A stretch of DNA of 64,000 nt from positions 1 through 64,000 of the forward strand of contig VXIS01000013.1 in the NCBI GenBank assembly GCA_008704415.1, in the 5' to 3' direction. Every line of letters starts with the position of its first letter. Positions within the stretch are counted from its first letter, which is position 1. This document shows, piece by piece, positions 35,974-49,492 of this stretch. A model generated the notes under the pieces. That model ran no database searches. It saw only the letters and a list, made by a program, of their open reading frames with translations, and had not been told where the DNA came from. The stretch comes from Sphaerosporella brunnea (taxonomy: Eukaryota; Ascomycota; Pezizomycetes; Pezizales; Pyronemataceae). The position numbers and the translations under genes were made by a program.

Positions 35974-36292
35974 CTAAGCAGTAACCTCGCGCCCAGAAAC
36001 TACCTCCTTCCCCGTCTTCTTGATCGTCGCCTCGACTGTCGCAAAGTCTACCGTGTCCGCAGTCGTCACTTGGACTTTTTGTGTGGCGAGATCGGTGGAG
36101 TAGGATTTTACGCCTGGGGGGGGGGGGGTGTTAGTGAGCGAGCCAGCTTGAGAGAAGGAGGGGAAGGAGGAAGGAGGAAGGAGGAAGGAGGAAGAGTGAT
36201 ATACCATCCAGCTTCTTAAGAACGCGTTCCACAGCACCGCTGCAGCCGCCGCAGGCCATTTTCACTTCGAATTCGTAGTGCTTGTCCGACAT
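35974..36292 (-). CDS. ATX1: Copper metallochaperone Atx1
   Basis: Cytosolic copper carrier that delivers Cu(I) to the Golgi P-type ATPase. Exons 36205-36292 and 35974-36113 give 75 residues, the normal size for this family. The metal site is Met-x-Cys-x-x-Cys in VKMACGGCSGAVERVL, followed by the usual beta-alpha-beta-beta-alpha-beta layout ending TIKKTGKEVVSGREV. The 91-nt intron holds a G run at 36117-36128 and a GGAGGAA repeat array, an unusual composition for a gene this small. It diverges from the NDUFB9 gene. Confidence 0.95.
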
Positions 36293-36679
36293 TTCTTCTT
36301 CCTCTGTCTTCTTTGTCTTTGTTGGTTGATTGGTTGGTTGGTTGGTTGGCTGGCTTGGAAGCTGGTGACGAGGGGCGGCGGGGTCGTGGGGGTAGTTATA
36401 GCTGCCCCTCCTGGATTTGAAATCACGCAACGCCTGATGTATATTGTACTCTAGTTACGTTTGCAAAGCACAGGATGAGCATGTTTCAAAATCAGGAGCT
36501 CTTGCATGCCAGCGTGAGAAGGTTTCTGCCGAGACGGGGTAGCAGCTCCATCCGCCGAGGCGGCCCGGGATCCCTGCAGATTCCGTGCTGACTCAGCAGG
36601 CTTAGGGTTGAGCCGCAACTCCCGAGTGCAGGCAGGTGCATCATCGTCCCCTCCCGCAGCCGGAAAACAACAAGCGACC
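36293..36679. promoter_or_regulatory. Divergent promoter region ATX1 / NDUFB9
   Basis: 387 bases between the start codons. A TTGG-repeat (GGTTGGTTGGTTGG) occurs at about 36332-36350 in the ATX1 leader. No further element recognised. Confidence 0.45.
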
Positions 36680-37204
36680 ATGTCGACGACCGCCACCAAG
36701 TCCGTTGTCCTGTGAGTGCGATATCCACCCTCCCCCCACATCGACCCGCTGGCTGCGGCGATTCTGACGACCGGATGTGTCGCGGCAGTTCCCTCTACCG
36801 CAAGGCCCTTCAGACCTCGCTCAGCTGGACGGTCCGCCGCGACCTCTGGCGGGTGCAGGCGCTGAACATCCGCGATATGTTCGAAGCGAATAAGGATGTC
36901 ACCGATCCCCGCCAGCTCAGCGTATGCTTCCTCCTCCTCGCACCCGCGCTCTGTGGACAAGTCGGTTGACCCCACCCCGCCCCAGAAACTCCTCCAGGAG
37001 ACCGAGAAGACGCTCGAGAAGTGGAAACACCCCGACCCCTACGTTCCCCCGACAGCTCCTGGCGGTAAGCCCTTCCTGTATACATTCCGCAATGCTGGAG
37101 GCGCGGCTGTTGATGATTCCGCAGGCTCCAAGTACGAGCGCAACATGCCCTGCCCGATCCTGACCCCTCCTCCGCCCGAGTTGTCGGCCTCCCACTTCAA
37201 CTAG
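36680..37204 (+). CDS. NDUFB9: Complex I LYR subunit NDUFB9 (B22)
   Basis: Accessory subunit of the mitochondrial complex I membrane arm. Exons 36680-36711, 36789-36921, 36986-37064 and 37125-37204 give 107 residues. The LYR motif is at the start of the fold (SLYRKALQTSL), followed by RRDLWRVQALNIRDMFEANKD, then the family-typical EKWKHPDPYVPPTAPGGSKY and a short proline-rich end. LYR proteins of complex I bind the mitochondrial acyl carrier protein, whose gene is in this window at 11.5 kb. Intron positions were fixed by reading frame and GT..AG ends. Confidence 0.92.
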
Positions 37205-37519
37205 AAGGAACAGTAAGTATGGCGGTGTAAATAGGGGATTGTGTACCAACAAACACACGTCAATCGGAAACTGCGTCCATTTTGTCATTTTCCTCATCTG
37301 CTGTCATTCGCTTTTTCGCATGTGAAATTAGGTTCATCTACCTAGTGCTGCACCGTCGTTGTGTCATGTCATGAACTCTCTTGAACCAGCTTCAAGTTCC
37401 AGCGTGTGTGTTGCGCGCTCGCGTTCCCCCCCCCCTCCACTCCGCCTCATTACTTCGTATCACAACCACCAACAACACACCTCTCCCCCCCTTCTCCATC
37501 CCCCGCGGCAAATACAACG
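37205..37519. other. Intergenic: NDUFB9 3' end and next leader
   Basis: 315 bases; the right part is C-rich with CCCCCCCC near 37427. No gene seen. Confidence 0.45.
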
Positions 37520-39841
37520 ATGGCAGCTCAACGCCCCCCTGACAGTAATATGCTCCGCCGGCCGGTGCCTATCTTTGCCCGGCCATCTTCCTTCTCTTCC
37601 GTCCCGAACGGTGAAAATAACAGGAGCACGAATCCACCATCGCTGCCTCCCGCTCCCCAGCGTTACATCGACGCGTTTGACCAGTTGCTGCACACCTCGC
37701 CTGTGCCGCGCACTATCACTGCTGCGTACGAATCCTCGCGCCCGACAGTGTCGAAACCGCCAGGAGGGTATAGTGTACTCTCCGACTTTTTCACCGAAAC
37801 GGCGACGACGAACTCGATGCAGATGATGCCGCCGGCGCAGCAGCAGCAACGGGCGCCGGAAATGAGAGAGCAGCAACAGAAGACGTTTGTCAGCTCAGGA
37901 TTTGGAATGAATGTGGTGACCGCGACGAATGGAGGGGATCAGAGAGACCAGGTCAATGATGCGGAGACCACGATAGGGACGAAGCGGTCTCGACCGGAGA
38001 AGCAACCGCCAAAGAAGATACTTTCGTTAGTGGAGATGGCGGTGGAACAGCACCGGAAGCAAATGCCCGCTATGGAGGCTTCGTCAGTTGAATCGGGAGC
38101 TATGGATGTCGATGAGCCAGCTCCGGCGCCGGAGGTGGAGAGAGATATCTATTCGCCAGACATCACGGACGGAGAGGAAATTACCACCCCACCTAAACTG
38201 AAGCGTCGCAAGGTCACGGCTACCAAGACACAGTCGCGATCTGCGAATATGGTGCAAACGAACGAGGCCGCCGCCACCACGACGTCTCCAAAGGTCGAGT
38301 CGAGAAAGCGCACGGAAATTCCACCAGTCTCGACAACGAGGGCCACAAAGAACGGCCGGCTCGAGGCCTCTCCCTCTGCAGCAGAGCTGGAAGCTGACCA
38401 GTCAACACCAGAAACCGCTACTGCATCAGCTTCGGAAAAATCGTCAACTCCCGTTACATCTAGCCGTGAACGCAGAACTTCCAAGAAGGTGGAGCAACAG
38501 ACACAGACATCAGAAGCACCAGCTACCTCTGATCCCGCTGTGTCTACCACTCTGAAGAGGCCCGGTCCATCCTCTCGCGTCAAACGCACCACCACCAACA
38601 CCACCAAAGGGAATAAGCAAGCTGAGATACTGGCTACACCGATCGCTTCCAATCCTCCTGCAGTGCCTACTGTCAGACAGACACGATCCTCGAAAAAAGA
38701 CAAGGATGAGGCATCGCCGACGTCTCCAATTGCGCCGAAAGCCGCAAAGGCTTCCACATTAACCCCAGCTGGACCTCGCCGGACTCGGCTCTTCAAAGGT
38801 GGCAGTGACGAAGCCTTGCCCGCGCCGTCGGCTTCCAAAGCTACAAGCCAGCCCGATTTGATAAGCTCTGCCCCGCGCCAGACCCGCAAAAAGGACAACG
38901 AGAAAGCCGCGACAGCAGCTACTAATCCCAGGACCACAACCGCTGGTGGATCCAAAGCCAGCTCCTCTCGCACTATCCGGGCCCCCGAAGAGACCAGCAG
39001 CGATAACGAAGCTCCCCCTCCCCAGCCTGCACCCGAATCCGCATCCCGCCAGACCCACGCCTCCAAAAAAGATGCCGAAATCTTCACAACCCCCGCCCCC
39101 TTGAAAAGCGCCCAGTCCAAAAAGCCCACCGCCTCAAAAGCGCCCAAAGCCACCGAACCCGCCGCTCCCCCCACCGCACTCAAACCCCAGGTTTTAATCC
39201 CAGTCACCAGCAAGAAGCGCAGTGCTCCCGAGCCGCTCGAGATCCCAGAGACTCCAACTCCCGCCACAGGGCCCAGCAAGCGCACCACCAGGCCGCGTCG
39301 CAGCCTCCTTACCTCAGAAATCCCCGAGACCCCGCAGGAAAAACTCACACACAATCCCAAGACCCCACGGGAAAAGCCCATCCGCAACCCCAAGACTCCC
39401 GCCTCCAAATCCACCGGCAAATTCGCCTCAACCCCAGGCACAGTCACAGTTTCTGCCCCAGACGCCACCAACGACAGCGCCAAGAAGCCGTGGGAGAATG
39501 CAAAGGGGCTGTACAATATTCCGGCGCATGTCTTGGCCAGTAGTGGCACGCTGTGGGATGTCGCCAGTGGCCGCAGGGTTAGTGGCAGGAGACATACGGT
39601 GGTTTTTGCGCAGCCTGAACCTGAGCCTGAACCGGAGACGGAGAAGAAGAGCAAGAAGGGAAGAGTCAGTTGGGCGCCTGGATATGGAGAGAAGGTGAAG
39701 CCTGCGGCTAAGGATAAACGTAAATCTTCGGGTGCTGGAGTCAAGAAGAGACCTGCTCCTACTGCTGGAAAGAAACAGCAGCAGCAGCAGCAGCAGCAGA
39801 AGGAAAAAGAGGTCAGCTATGAGTTCTCGGATGAGGAGTAG
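37520..39841 (+). CDS. Large intrinsically disordered, Lys/Pro/Ser/Thr-rich protein
   Basis: Single-exon frame of 773 residues from ATG 37520 (MAAQRPPDSNMLRRP). Composition is dominated by Ala, Pro, Ser, Thr and Lys with no obvious globular domain until AKGLYNIPAHVLASSGTLWD and SGRRHTVVFAQPEPEPEPE near the end. Many TP and SP sites (EIPETPTP, EIPETPQEK, NPKTPREK, NPKTPASK) suggest cyclin-dependent kinase targets. Basic patches (KLKRRKVTATK, KTTRPRRSLL-type) suggest a nuclear location. A Gln run lies near the C terminus. I do not recognise the family. The opposite strand is also open for 531 codons, which is a base-composition effect. Confidence 0.6.
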   Translation: MAAQRPPDSNMLRRPVPIFARPSSFSSVPNGENNRSTNPPSLPPAPQRYIDAFDQLLHTSPVPRTITAAYESSRPTVSKPPGGYSVLSDFFTETATTNSMQMMPPAQQQQRAPEMREQQQKTFVSSGFGMNVVTATNGGDQRDQVNDAETTIGTKRSRPEKQPPKKILSLVEMAVEQHRKQMPAMEASSVESGAMDVDEPAPAPEVERDIYSPDITDGEEITTPPKLKRRKVTATKTQSRSANMVQTNEAAATTTSPKVESRKRTEIPPVSTTRATKNGRLEASPSAAELEADQSTPETATASASEKSSTPVTSSRERRTSKKVEQQTQTSEAPATSDPAVSTTLKRPGPSSRVKRTTTNTTKGNKQAEILATPIASNPPAVPTVRQTRSSKKDKDEASPTSPIAPKAAKASTLTPAGPRRTRLFKGGSDEALPAPSASKATSQPDLISSAPRQTRKKDNEKAATAATNPRTTTAGGSKASSSRTIRAPEETSSDNEAPPPQPAPESASRQTHASKKDAEIFTTPAPLKSAQSKKPTASKAPKATEPAAPPTALKPQVLIPVTSKKRSAPEPLEIPETPTPATGPSKRTTRPRRSLLTSEIPETPQEKLTHNPKTPREKPIRNPKTPASKSTGKFASTPGTVTVSAPDATNDSAKKPWENAKGLYNIPAHVLASSGTLWDVASGRRVSGRRHTVVFAQPEPEPEPETEKKSKKGRVSWAPGYGEKVKPAAKDKRKSSGAGVKKRPAPTAGKKQQQQQQQQKEKEVSYEFSDEE

Positions 39842-42292
<2,451 letters not shown>

Positions 42293-43085
42293 TTTGAGTT
42301 GGTTGGTGGGAGTCGGATGATTTGGTTTGAAATTAGAGGTAGTTGGTGATGATGATGTGGTGTTGAGACGTGGGTGGGAGGTGTGGTGTGGGTAAAATTG
42401 TTGGGAGAGAGGTAGATGAAGAGGAGAAGGCGACGTGGGAGACGTGGGCTTCTTATAGTTGGGATGGTTTGTGTTCGCATCACAGCGCGAATGTGCCGTG
42501 ACGGAATATGCGCAGCGTGACGCTAGCTACGGCGGGGGTGACTATGCGTGTTAAGCGTGTACGAGGGTTTTTGGGGCGAGTATGTAACGCGTTGTTGTGG
42601 TTGCAACCCCTGCCCTTCTGCTGCTCCCAGCCTCCCCTCTGGCCACTCCCTCAACCAGCGACAGAAACGCGCCAAAAAACGCACAAAACGCTGCAGAACC
42701 AGACACAAACAGACCGCCATATAAACGCGGCCTCTCGTGATGGCCATCCCTGCAATCCCTGCCAAACAAAAAAAACCGACCCAAAACTTCCCACCCTAGT
42801 CGAAAACCATACAGAATAAATACCCCCACCCCCCACCCCTAACCCTCCCTCCCCAATCCAAAAAGCCAAGCCTGTTGATTTGAAGTCGCGTCTACAACTG
42901 TCGCTCGTATAAAGCCCTAGCACCTCCCACCCACGACCGTCTCCTCTTCTTCCTCGCTTCATCTACCTCAACACACACGTCCACCGTCAACGAATCTCAC
43001 CACCTCAACCCACCAACCTCACCATCTCAACCCACCGACCTCACACTTCTCCCACCTTTTCAAAAACACAAATCCCATCGTAACC
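42293..43085. promoter_or_regulatory. Shared H2B / H2A promoter
   Basis: 793 bases between divergent histone starts. The H2A leader has repeated CAACCCACC/CCTCACC words at about 43008-43060. The left side has GTTGGTGGGAGT-type mirror words before H2B. Coordinated S-phase control is expected for such pairs; no specific site was proven. Confidence 0.55.
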
Positions 43086-44649
<1,564 letters not shown>

Positions 44650-44768
44650 TACCGTAGAGCTTCGGTACTAAGGCAATGTGGCAAAGTTACTGCGCTCTGT
44701 GGAAAAGTCACTCAGCCTCATGGTAAAGTCACTTAGCCACATTGCCTCAGTACCGAATCTCTACGGTA
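44650..44768. repeat. Short hairpin repeat with 42-bp arms
   Basis: 44650-44691 and 44727-44768 are inverted copies with about four mismatches; they start TACCGTAGAG(C/A)TTCGGTACT. The 35-base loop contains two more GTCACT(C/T)AGCC words that echo the arm end. Likely a small MITE-like or fold-back sequence. Confidence 0.75.
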
Positions 44769-45159
44769 CGCCCTTCAATCTACTACCATCTCTCTGCCTC
44801 ACAATCCGAACCCTGAAATTCTCGAAGAAACGTTTGAGGTTTGCCTCCCCAGCAGTACCCACAATTTGCTTCACCTGGCGGTGACAAATTCCCCTACATC
44901 CATATTATTATTCACGGCTTAAAAGTTGCAACCAGCTGCAGAATAGCTGCGACACCTACATTTTGAAGCTCCTTCAGGACGAAGAGGAGCCGGCTTGGGT
45001 TCTGAATGGCTACCTAGGTAAAGCGAGGGGCCAGGAAGAGAGGTTGTGTGAAAGAACACCAGCAGCCGCACTCTGGATATCATGCAGAAACTCAAAAAAT
45101 AAGCCTATCCTCACCAGCTGTCGCTCATTCCCTCGCCTACTTTACCTGATGTAATCAGC

Positions 45160-45450
45160 GGCCAGAAATCATGTGACTTCAGGGTTAGGCTTTCACCGTT
45201 CTCCCCACCCAGTGAAGGGGTTAGCCGGAAGGAAAGGTTCACGAGCAGCAACTTTACCGCGGCTGCTGGCACCAGACTTGCCCTCCAATTGTTCCTCGAT
45301 AATCCCCCTTTTTCCAACAACAGCACCGCCAGTCGCCAGTCCGCTTGAAACCCATGTATGATACCAACAAACGTTTTATGGCCATTGCCTCCTCGCTGAC
45401 CCTCCGGGTGCTCTGGAAAACCTAACCCTGAAGTCACATGATTTCTGGCC
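45160..45450. mobile_element. MITE-like element, 35-bp terminal inverted repeats
   Basis: 45160-45194 (GGCCAGAAATCATGTGACTT onwards) is the inverse of 45416-45450 with about one mismatch. Total length is 291 bp with no coding capacity, the profile of a miniature inverted-repeat element. The arms contain AGGGTTAGG. No clear target-site duplication was seen next to the arms. Confidence 0.75.
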
Positions 45451-46128
45451 TTTCCGGCCGCACGAGTAGTTTGGTTTTGTTCGTACTGTGGTCTTATTTC
45501 GATGGAAACTGTATAAGCTCGGTAATTACGCTTGTAAAGAAAACGAGCCGACCCCTGCCAAACAGTGGGTGAGAGTCTATGACTGCGCACGTCTTAACTT
45601 CTCTGCTCAATGTCCAATCATGATTATTGGTCCTGAAAAACGTAGTATCAACCTATTTGGTAGCAAAAACCCCGCTGTCGTTCTTCGGCTACTGTCGTAA
45701 TATACACGGCATTCAAGTGGATTGCTGCGATGCGGGTGTCGGTGGGGTATTTGCAAGTGCGGTAGCAATTTTTTCCTACTATACATACCGTAAAACTCGT
45801 TAACTTATTCGCACAGAGTATTTAAAACTCGGCTGGGACCGGCCAAGATCAAGAACAGGTGAATTGCGAACACTTCGTGTAAGCTGTTTTGCTGCGTTGT
45901 TTGATTGTTCAAGCGGGGAGAACAATCCGAGTTTTGGATACTCCCCGCAAGCTTTATACGGTACGATGATAATGCCATGCGATCGATGAGCACCGCCGCC
46001 ACAAAAATCCCTCAGGCTGCATATTGGATCATGACCTATCACCACAGATCCTGTGGCCCGTGGGTGAGTGATGGCCTGTGAAGTAATGTATTTTTGTGTG
46101 CTGTTTTGGTGTAAACACCTCCGGATTG
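45451..46128. other. Intergenic, no gene recognised
   Basis: 678 bases of mixed composition without motif. Confidence 0.4.
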
Positions 46129-46630
46129 CTAGGGGAAGCTAAAGCTAGGCAGTACAGTGGCATGTAGAAGTATGAGATTGTTTGGGCAGGTTTGCGGTTG
46201 TTGGTGGTTTGGTGGTTTGTTCGAGACGATGAAATCCGAGGCAAAGGTAAGAGAAAGAGAGTGAGGTTCCGACGAAAAGAGGTTCCATCTACCAATATTA
46301 TTGGCACTGTATTTCCAATAGTACTCACGAAGCATACATGTCCTTGAAGACCCCTAAACTCCCCTGGGAACGTCTGGAAGGTACCGTTTTGCCCATGAGA
46401 AGGTCTTCTAAGGAAGTCTTGGCACAAAATGAGTGCTCGTTCATGATGCGCTCGATTTCCCTTCCGCGATGCATGGAAGGCTCGAAAAACGTGTCTAGAA
46501 ATTCGATTATGCAGAACGCTACAAACTTAGAATATAAAGATGCGTAACGCAATTGCATCTGCTGAATCGTGTTCTCATTGATGGACGCGCGACCTCTCAG
46601 CGTGTGAGCCAGGATTTTGCATAACACCAT
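46129..46630 (-). CDS. Possible small orphan gene, divergent from FEN1
   Basis: ATG at 46630 opens a frame to 46329, where GTGAGT overlaps the in-frame stop, a pattern typical of a real exon end. Splicing a 40-nt intron (46289-46328, ending TAG) joins it in frame to 46129-46288, for 153 residues in all. The first exon reads MVLCKILAHTLRGRASINEN, then LYSKFVAFCIIEFLDTFFEP; the second is Ser/Pro/Asn-rich and less convincing. No family recognised. The start lies only 60 bases from the FEN1 start on the other strand, so it could also be a promoter-associated non-coding frame. Confidence 0.3.
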
Positions 46631-46690
46631 CTAATTAACACTCAACCTTCCTTCACCACAACACCACAGCCAAACAAAAAAGCTACAGCT

Positions 46691-48539
46691 ATGGGTATCA
46701 AAGGTACAATCTCTCTCGCGTCTTTGCAGGGAAACTTGAACCTCCTAACTTGTACTTTGTTGTCAGGACTGTTCCAGATCATCTCGGATAATGCGCCCGC
46801 TGCTGTGAAGAACAGTGCAATCAAGCAGCACTTTGGTCGCAAAGTCGCCATCGTTAGTTAAATTCTGTGCAGTCTTCTTTTTTGAATGGGCTAAGACGTG
46901 ATAGGATGCGTATGTGTTTCCAGTCTTTGTTACGATTGGCTACAGCTAGCTGATACCCGCGCAGCTCCATGAGCATCTACCAATTCTTGATCGCCGTGCG
47001 CTCGGGGGGCCAGCCGCTCATGTCTGAGTCTGGCGAGACCACTTCGCATTTACTGGGGATGTTCTACCGGACACTGCGGATGGTTGACAATGGCATCAAG
47101 TAACTCTCACATTCCTTCTACTACCACCGTAAATCACTAAACAAGAACTTAAAGGCCGTTCTACGTCTTCGATGGCAAACCTCCGACCCTCAAATCCGGC
47201 GAGCTCGCAAAACGTGTAGCCCGTAAAGCCGAGGCGGAGGCCGGCTACAAAGAGGCGAAAGAAAAGGGCATAGCAGAAGAAATCGAGAAGTTTGCACGGC
47301 GCACAGTACGCGTAACTCACGAGCAAAACAACGACTGCAAGAAACTGCTGAAGTTGATGGGGATGCCATACGTGGAGGCGCCGTGCGAAGCCGAGGCCCA
47401 ATGCGCTGCGTTGGCAAAAGCTGGAATGGTTGGCTCCTAATTAGCCCTGCTCGCTATTGGTCGATGGGTTGCTGATGTGTTGGCTGCTGCTGTAGGTTTA
47501 TGCTGCTGCTTCGGAGGACATGGATACCCTCTGCTTCGAGAGCCCGATTCTGCTGAGACATCTTACATTCAGTGAACAGCGGAAGGAGCCGATCCAGGAG
47601 ATCCACCTGGAGAAGACGATGGAGGGGTTGGGATTCACCCGGGAGCAGGTTCGTCACCCGAGGAGACCTTCGACATACCATGACTTGCAGGGTCATACTT
47701 CTATACCATCACAGACTATCGACAAGGGGCGAACTTGCCGCATCACACTGCAACGGGGCAACAATACAAAAAGGAGCGACAAAATAAATTGAAAGATGGA
47801 GCGAAAGCAATTCCAATCAATGCGCGAATAATACAATTTTCCCGACCAAAATAAGAAAACTATGCGTGGGCGGGCGCGGATGCCACAAAGCCGCAATGCG
47901 GCACCACCAAAAAGGCCAAAAAATCAGACAAAATCAGAAAAAAAAAATCTAGAAAAATTCCCACCGGCCAGTAGTACCTGGAGACATTTTTCCCGTCCTT
48001 ACACCTTTATGATGATTTTTTGTCGAGTTTTTTTTCGATGTTGTCGCGCTGTGTTGCGCTGTTTGACCAAGTTGTCCCCCTTGTCGATGGTATGTGATGG
48101 TATAAGTATGACCCCTGCAAGTCATGGTATCGAAGGTTTTCTCTCGTCACCCCCTCGCCTCCTCCAGTGATGTCAAGGGAAAGCTAATGCAGCCCAGTTC
48201 ATCGACCTCTGCATCCTTCTCGGCTGTGACTACTGCGACAAGATCCCTAAGATCGGTCCTGCGACCGCTCTCAAGATGATTCGCAAATACAAGAGCATTG
48301 AAGAGGTCCTCAAGCACCTCGGTGACAAATACAAGGTTCCTGAGAACTGGCCATATGCCGATGCCCGCGAGCTGTTTTTGAAGCCCCATATCACCGAGCC
48401 GAAGGAGCTGGAATACAAGTGGGAGGCTCCCGATGCTGACGGACTTGTTCAGTTCTTGGCCGTTGAGAAGGGATTCAATGAAGACCGTGTTAAGGCGGGT
48501 GCCGCGAGACTGCAGAAGGGATTGAAAACTTCTACATAG
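46691..48539 (+). CDS. FEN1: Flap endonuclease 1 (FEN1/Rad27), C-terminally truncated
   Basis: Structure-specific nuclease that removes 5' flaps during Okazaki fragment maturation and base excision repair. Exons 46691-46703, 46767-46852, 46905-46909, 46965-47099, 47155-47428, 47496-47648 and 48198-48539. The N domain ([15 protein letters not shown], then [14 protein letters not shown] and FYVFDGKPP) and I domain ([51 protein letters not shown]) keep the metal-binding acidic residues. The frame stops at TAG 48537-48539 after 335 residues, just where the PCNA-binding QxxLxxFF box should begin; family members run to about 380-395 residues. The third exon is 5 nt (GATGC) and is required to encode DASMS. 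The sixth intron contains a 484-bp TIR element. Confidence 0.9.
47660..48143. mobile_element. Non-autonomous TIR element inside a FEN1 intron, 9-bp target duplication
   Basis: The left end GAGGAGACCTTCGACATACC and the right end (read inverted) GAGAAAACCTTCGATACC start imperfect terminal inverted repeats of about 70 bp (47660-47730 and about 48075-48143). TCGTCACCC occurs immediately outside both ends (47651-47659 and 48144-48152), a 9-bp target-site duplication. Removing the element and one duplicate leaves a 56-nt intron, the normal size here. Long TIRs plus a 9-bp duplication fit the Mutator (MULE) superfamily; no transposase is encoded in the 484 bp. Confidence 0.85.
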
Positions 48540-48755
48540 GGTGCGTTCCATTCCTTCCCCTCTTCTTGACCTTGAATATATGGGATGCTGATTAGATCCA
48601 GCCAGTCTCAACGACTTCTTCAAACCGACCCCAAAGACCAAAGAGAACTGGAGGCGTTGAAGAAAAAGAATGAACAGAAAACTGCGGAGAAGAAACGGAA
48701 GGCTAAGGAGCCGGCGGCTTTGAAGAAGGGCGGAAAGAAGCCGAAGCTGGGCTAG
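48540..48755 (+). pseudogene. Decayed 3' end of FEN1 (PIP box and basic tail)
   Basis: After the stop at 48537-48539, a GTGCGT donor (48541) and a CCAG acceptor (48600-48601) would bring in ASLNDFFKPTPKTKE. The codon TAG sits exactly where CAG (Gln) is expected for a QASLNDFF PCNA-interacting box. Further on, one base appears to be missing near 48641-48648: the current frame ends at TGA 48658-48660, while the next frame reads ELEALKKKNEQKTAEKKRK to a stop at 48753-48755, the typical FEN1 tail. Two separate lesions in about 110 bases point to decay or to sequence errors. Confidence 0.75.
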
Positions 48756-49011
48756 CAAACTGGGCTAGTAAACTGGGCGAACTAACTTGTTTTCTTTTCC
48801 TACTTACGGCGTATTTGTCTCTGTTGTTGTTTTCTTTCTGACGATAATTGATGGTTGTTGTGGATTTTGTTTTCTCCCATGCGAAAATGAATGACGCGTG
48901 GCTTGTCTTGTCTTGGCTTGACTTGTACGAGTAGGTGATACAAGCTTTCATTACCATCCGCGAGGCGGCGATGGCGAAGGTCCGTGCTAGGGTGTTTTTT
49001 CATATCTACAA
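48756..49011. other. FEN1 3' region
   Basis: Contains a CTGGGCTAG(C/T)AAA tandem at 48746-48775 and T-rich sequence. No gene. Confidence 0.4.
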
Positions 49012-49080
49012 TGAGAACCTTGATCGGCGAACGCTTCCTGAATCCACAGACTGAGACCCGTTCGCCGATCAAGGTTCTCA
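49012..49080. repeat. Perfect 22-bp inverted repeat (hairpin)
   Basis: TGAGAACCTTGATCGGCGAA (start of the 22-base arm, 49012-49033) is exactly inverted at 49059-49080, with a 25-base loop. No gene spans it. It could be a MITE remnant or the stem of a structured transcript. Confidence 0.85.
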
Positions 49081-49415
49081 TACTCTACATAACAGCAATC
49101 GCAACTGTTCTGACGTGTTCACTGTTTGCTTGCAAAGGATAGGGCTGCTGGGGAAACCCTAACCCAAGGGGGTTGCTGTGGTCGTTGATATCGATAAATA
49201 CTGGATGCTGTCTAGTGCTGTACTTAAAGTATGTAGGTATGGTGGCCTTGGTTATTGTGGTTTGTGACCGCAAGATCTCTGCACCGGTCGCTGGTCCTTG
49301 ATCGATCGATACATACCAACGTATGTATCATGTTAACGCGTTCCAAATCAAGTGAAATTTCCCTGATCGCTTCTTCTCTCTTTCACTCGGTGATATAGGA
49401 TTTGAAGCTTTGTTG

Positions 49416-49492
49416 TGTTAACTGATTGTTTACGAGTTGGATGATGCTATTTTTGTTAACTAATTGTTTGCGAGTTGGATGATGGCTATTTT
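49416..49492. repeat. 39-bp tandem repeat, two copies
   Basis: 49416-49453 and 49454-49492 share TGTTAACT(G/A)ATTGTTT(A/G)C then GAGTTGGATGATG, with a few differences. Confidence 0.8.

Noticed and set aside
38149..39744. 531-codon open frame on the minus strand
   Set aside because: It lies exactly opposite the disordered protein gene, and its Gly/Val/Ser-rich composition mirrors the Pro/Thr/Ala codons of that gene.
42831..42848. CCCTAACCCTCCCT as telomere seed
   Set aside because: Only one and a half units inside a C-rich histone promoter; a chance match is likely.
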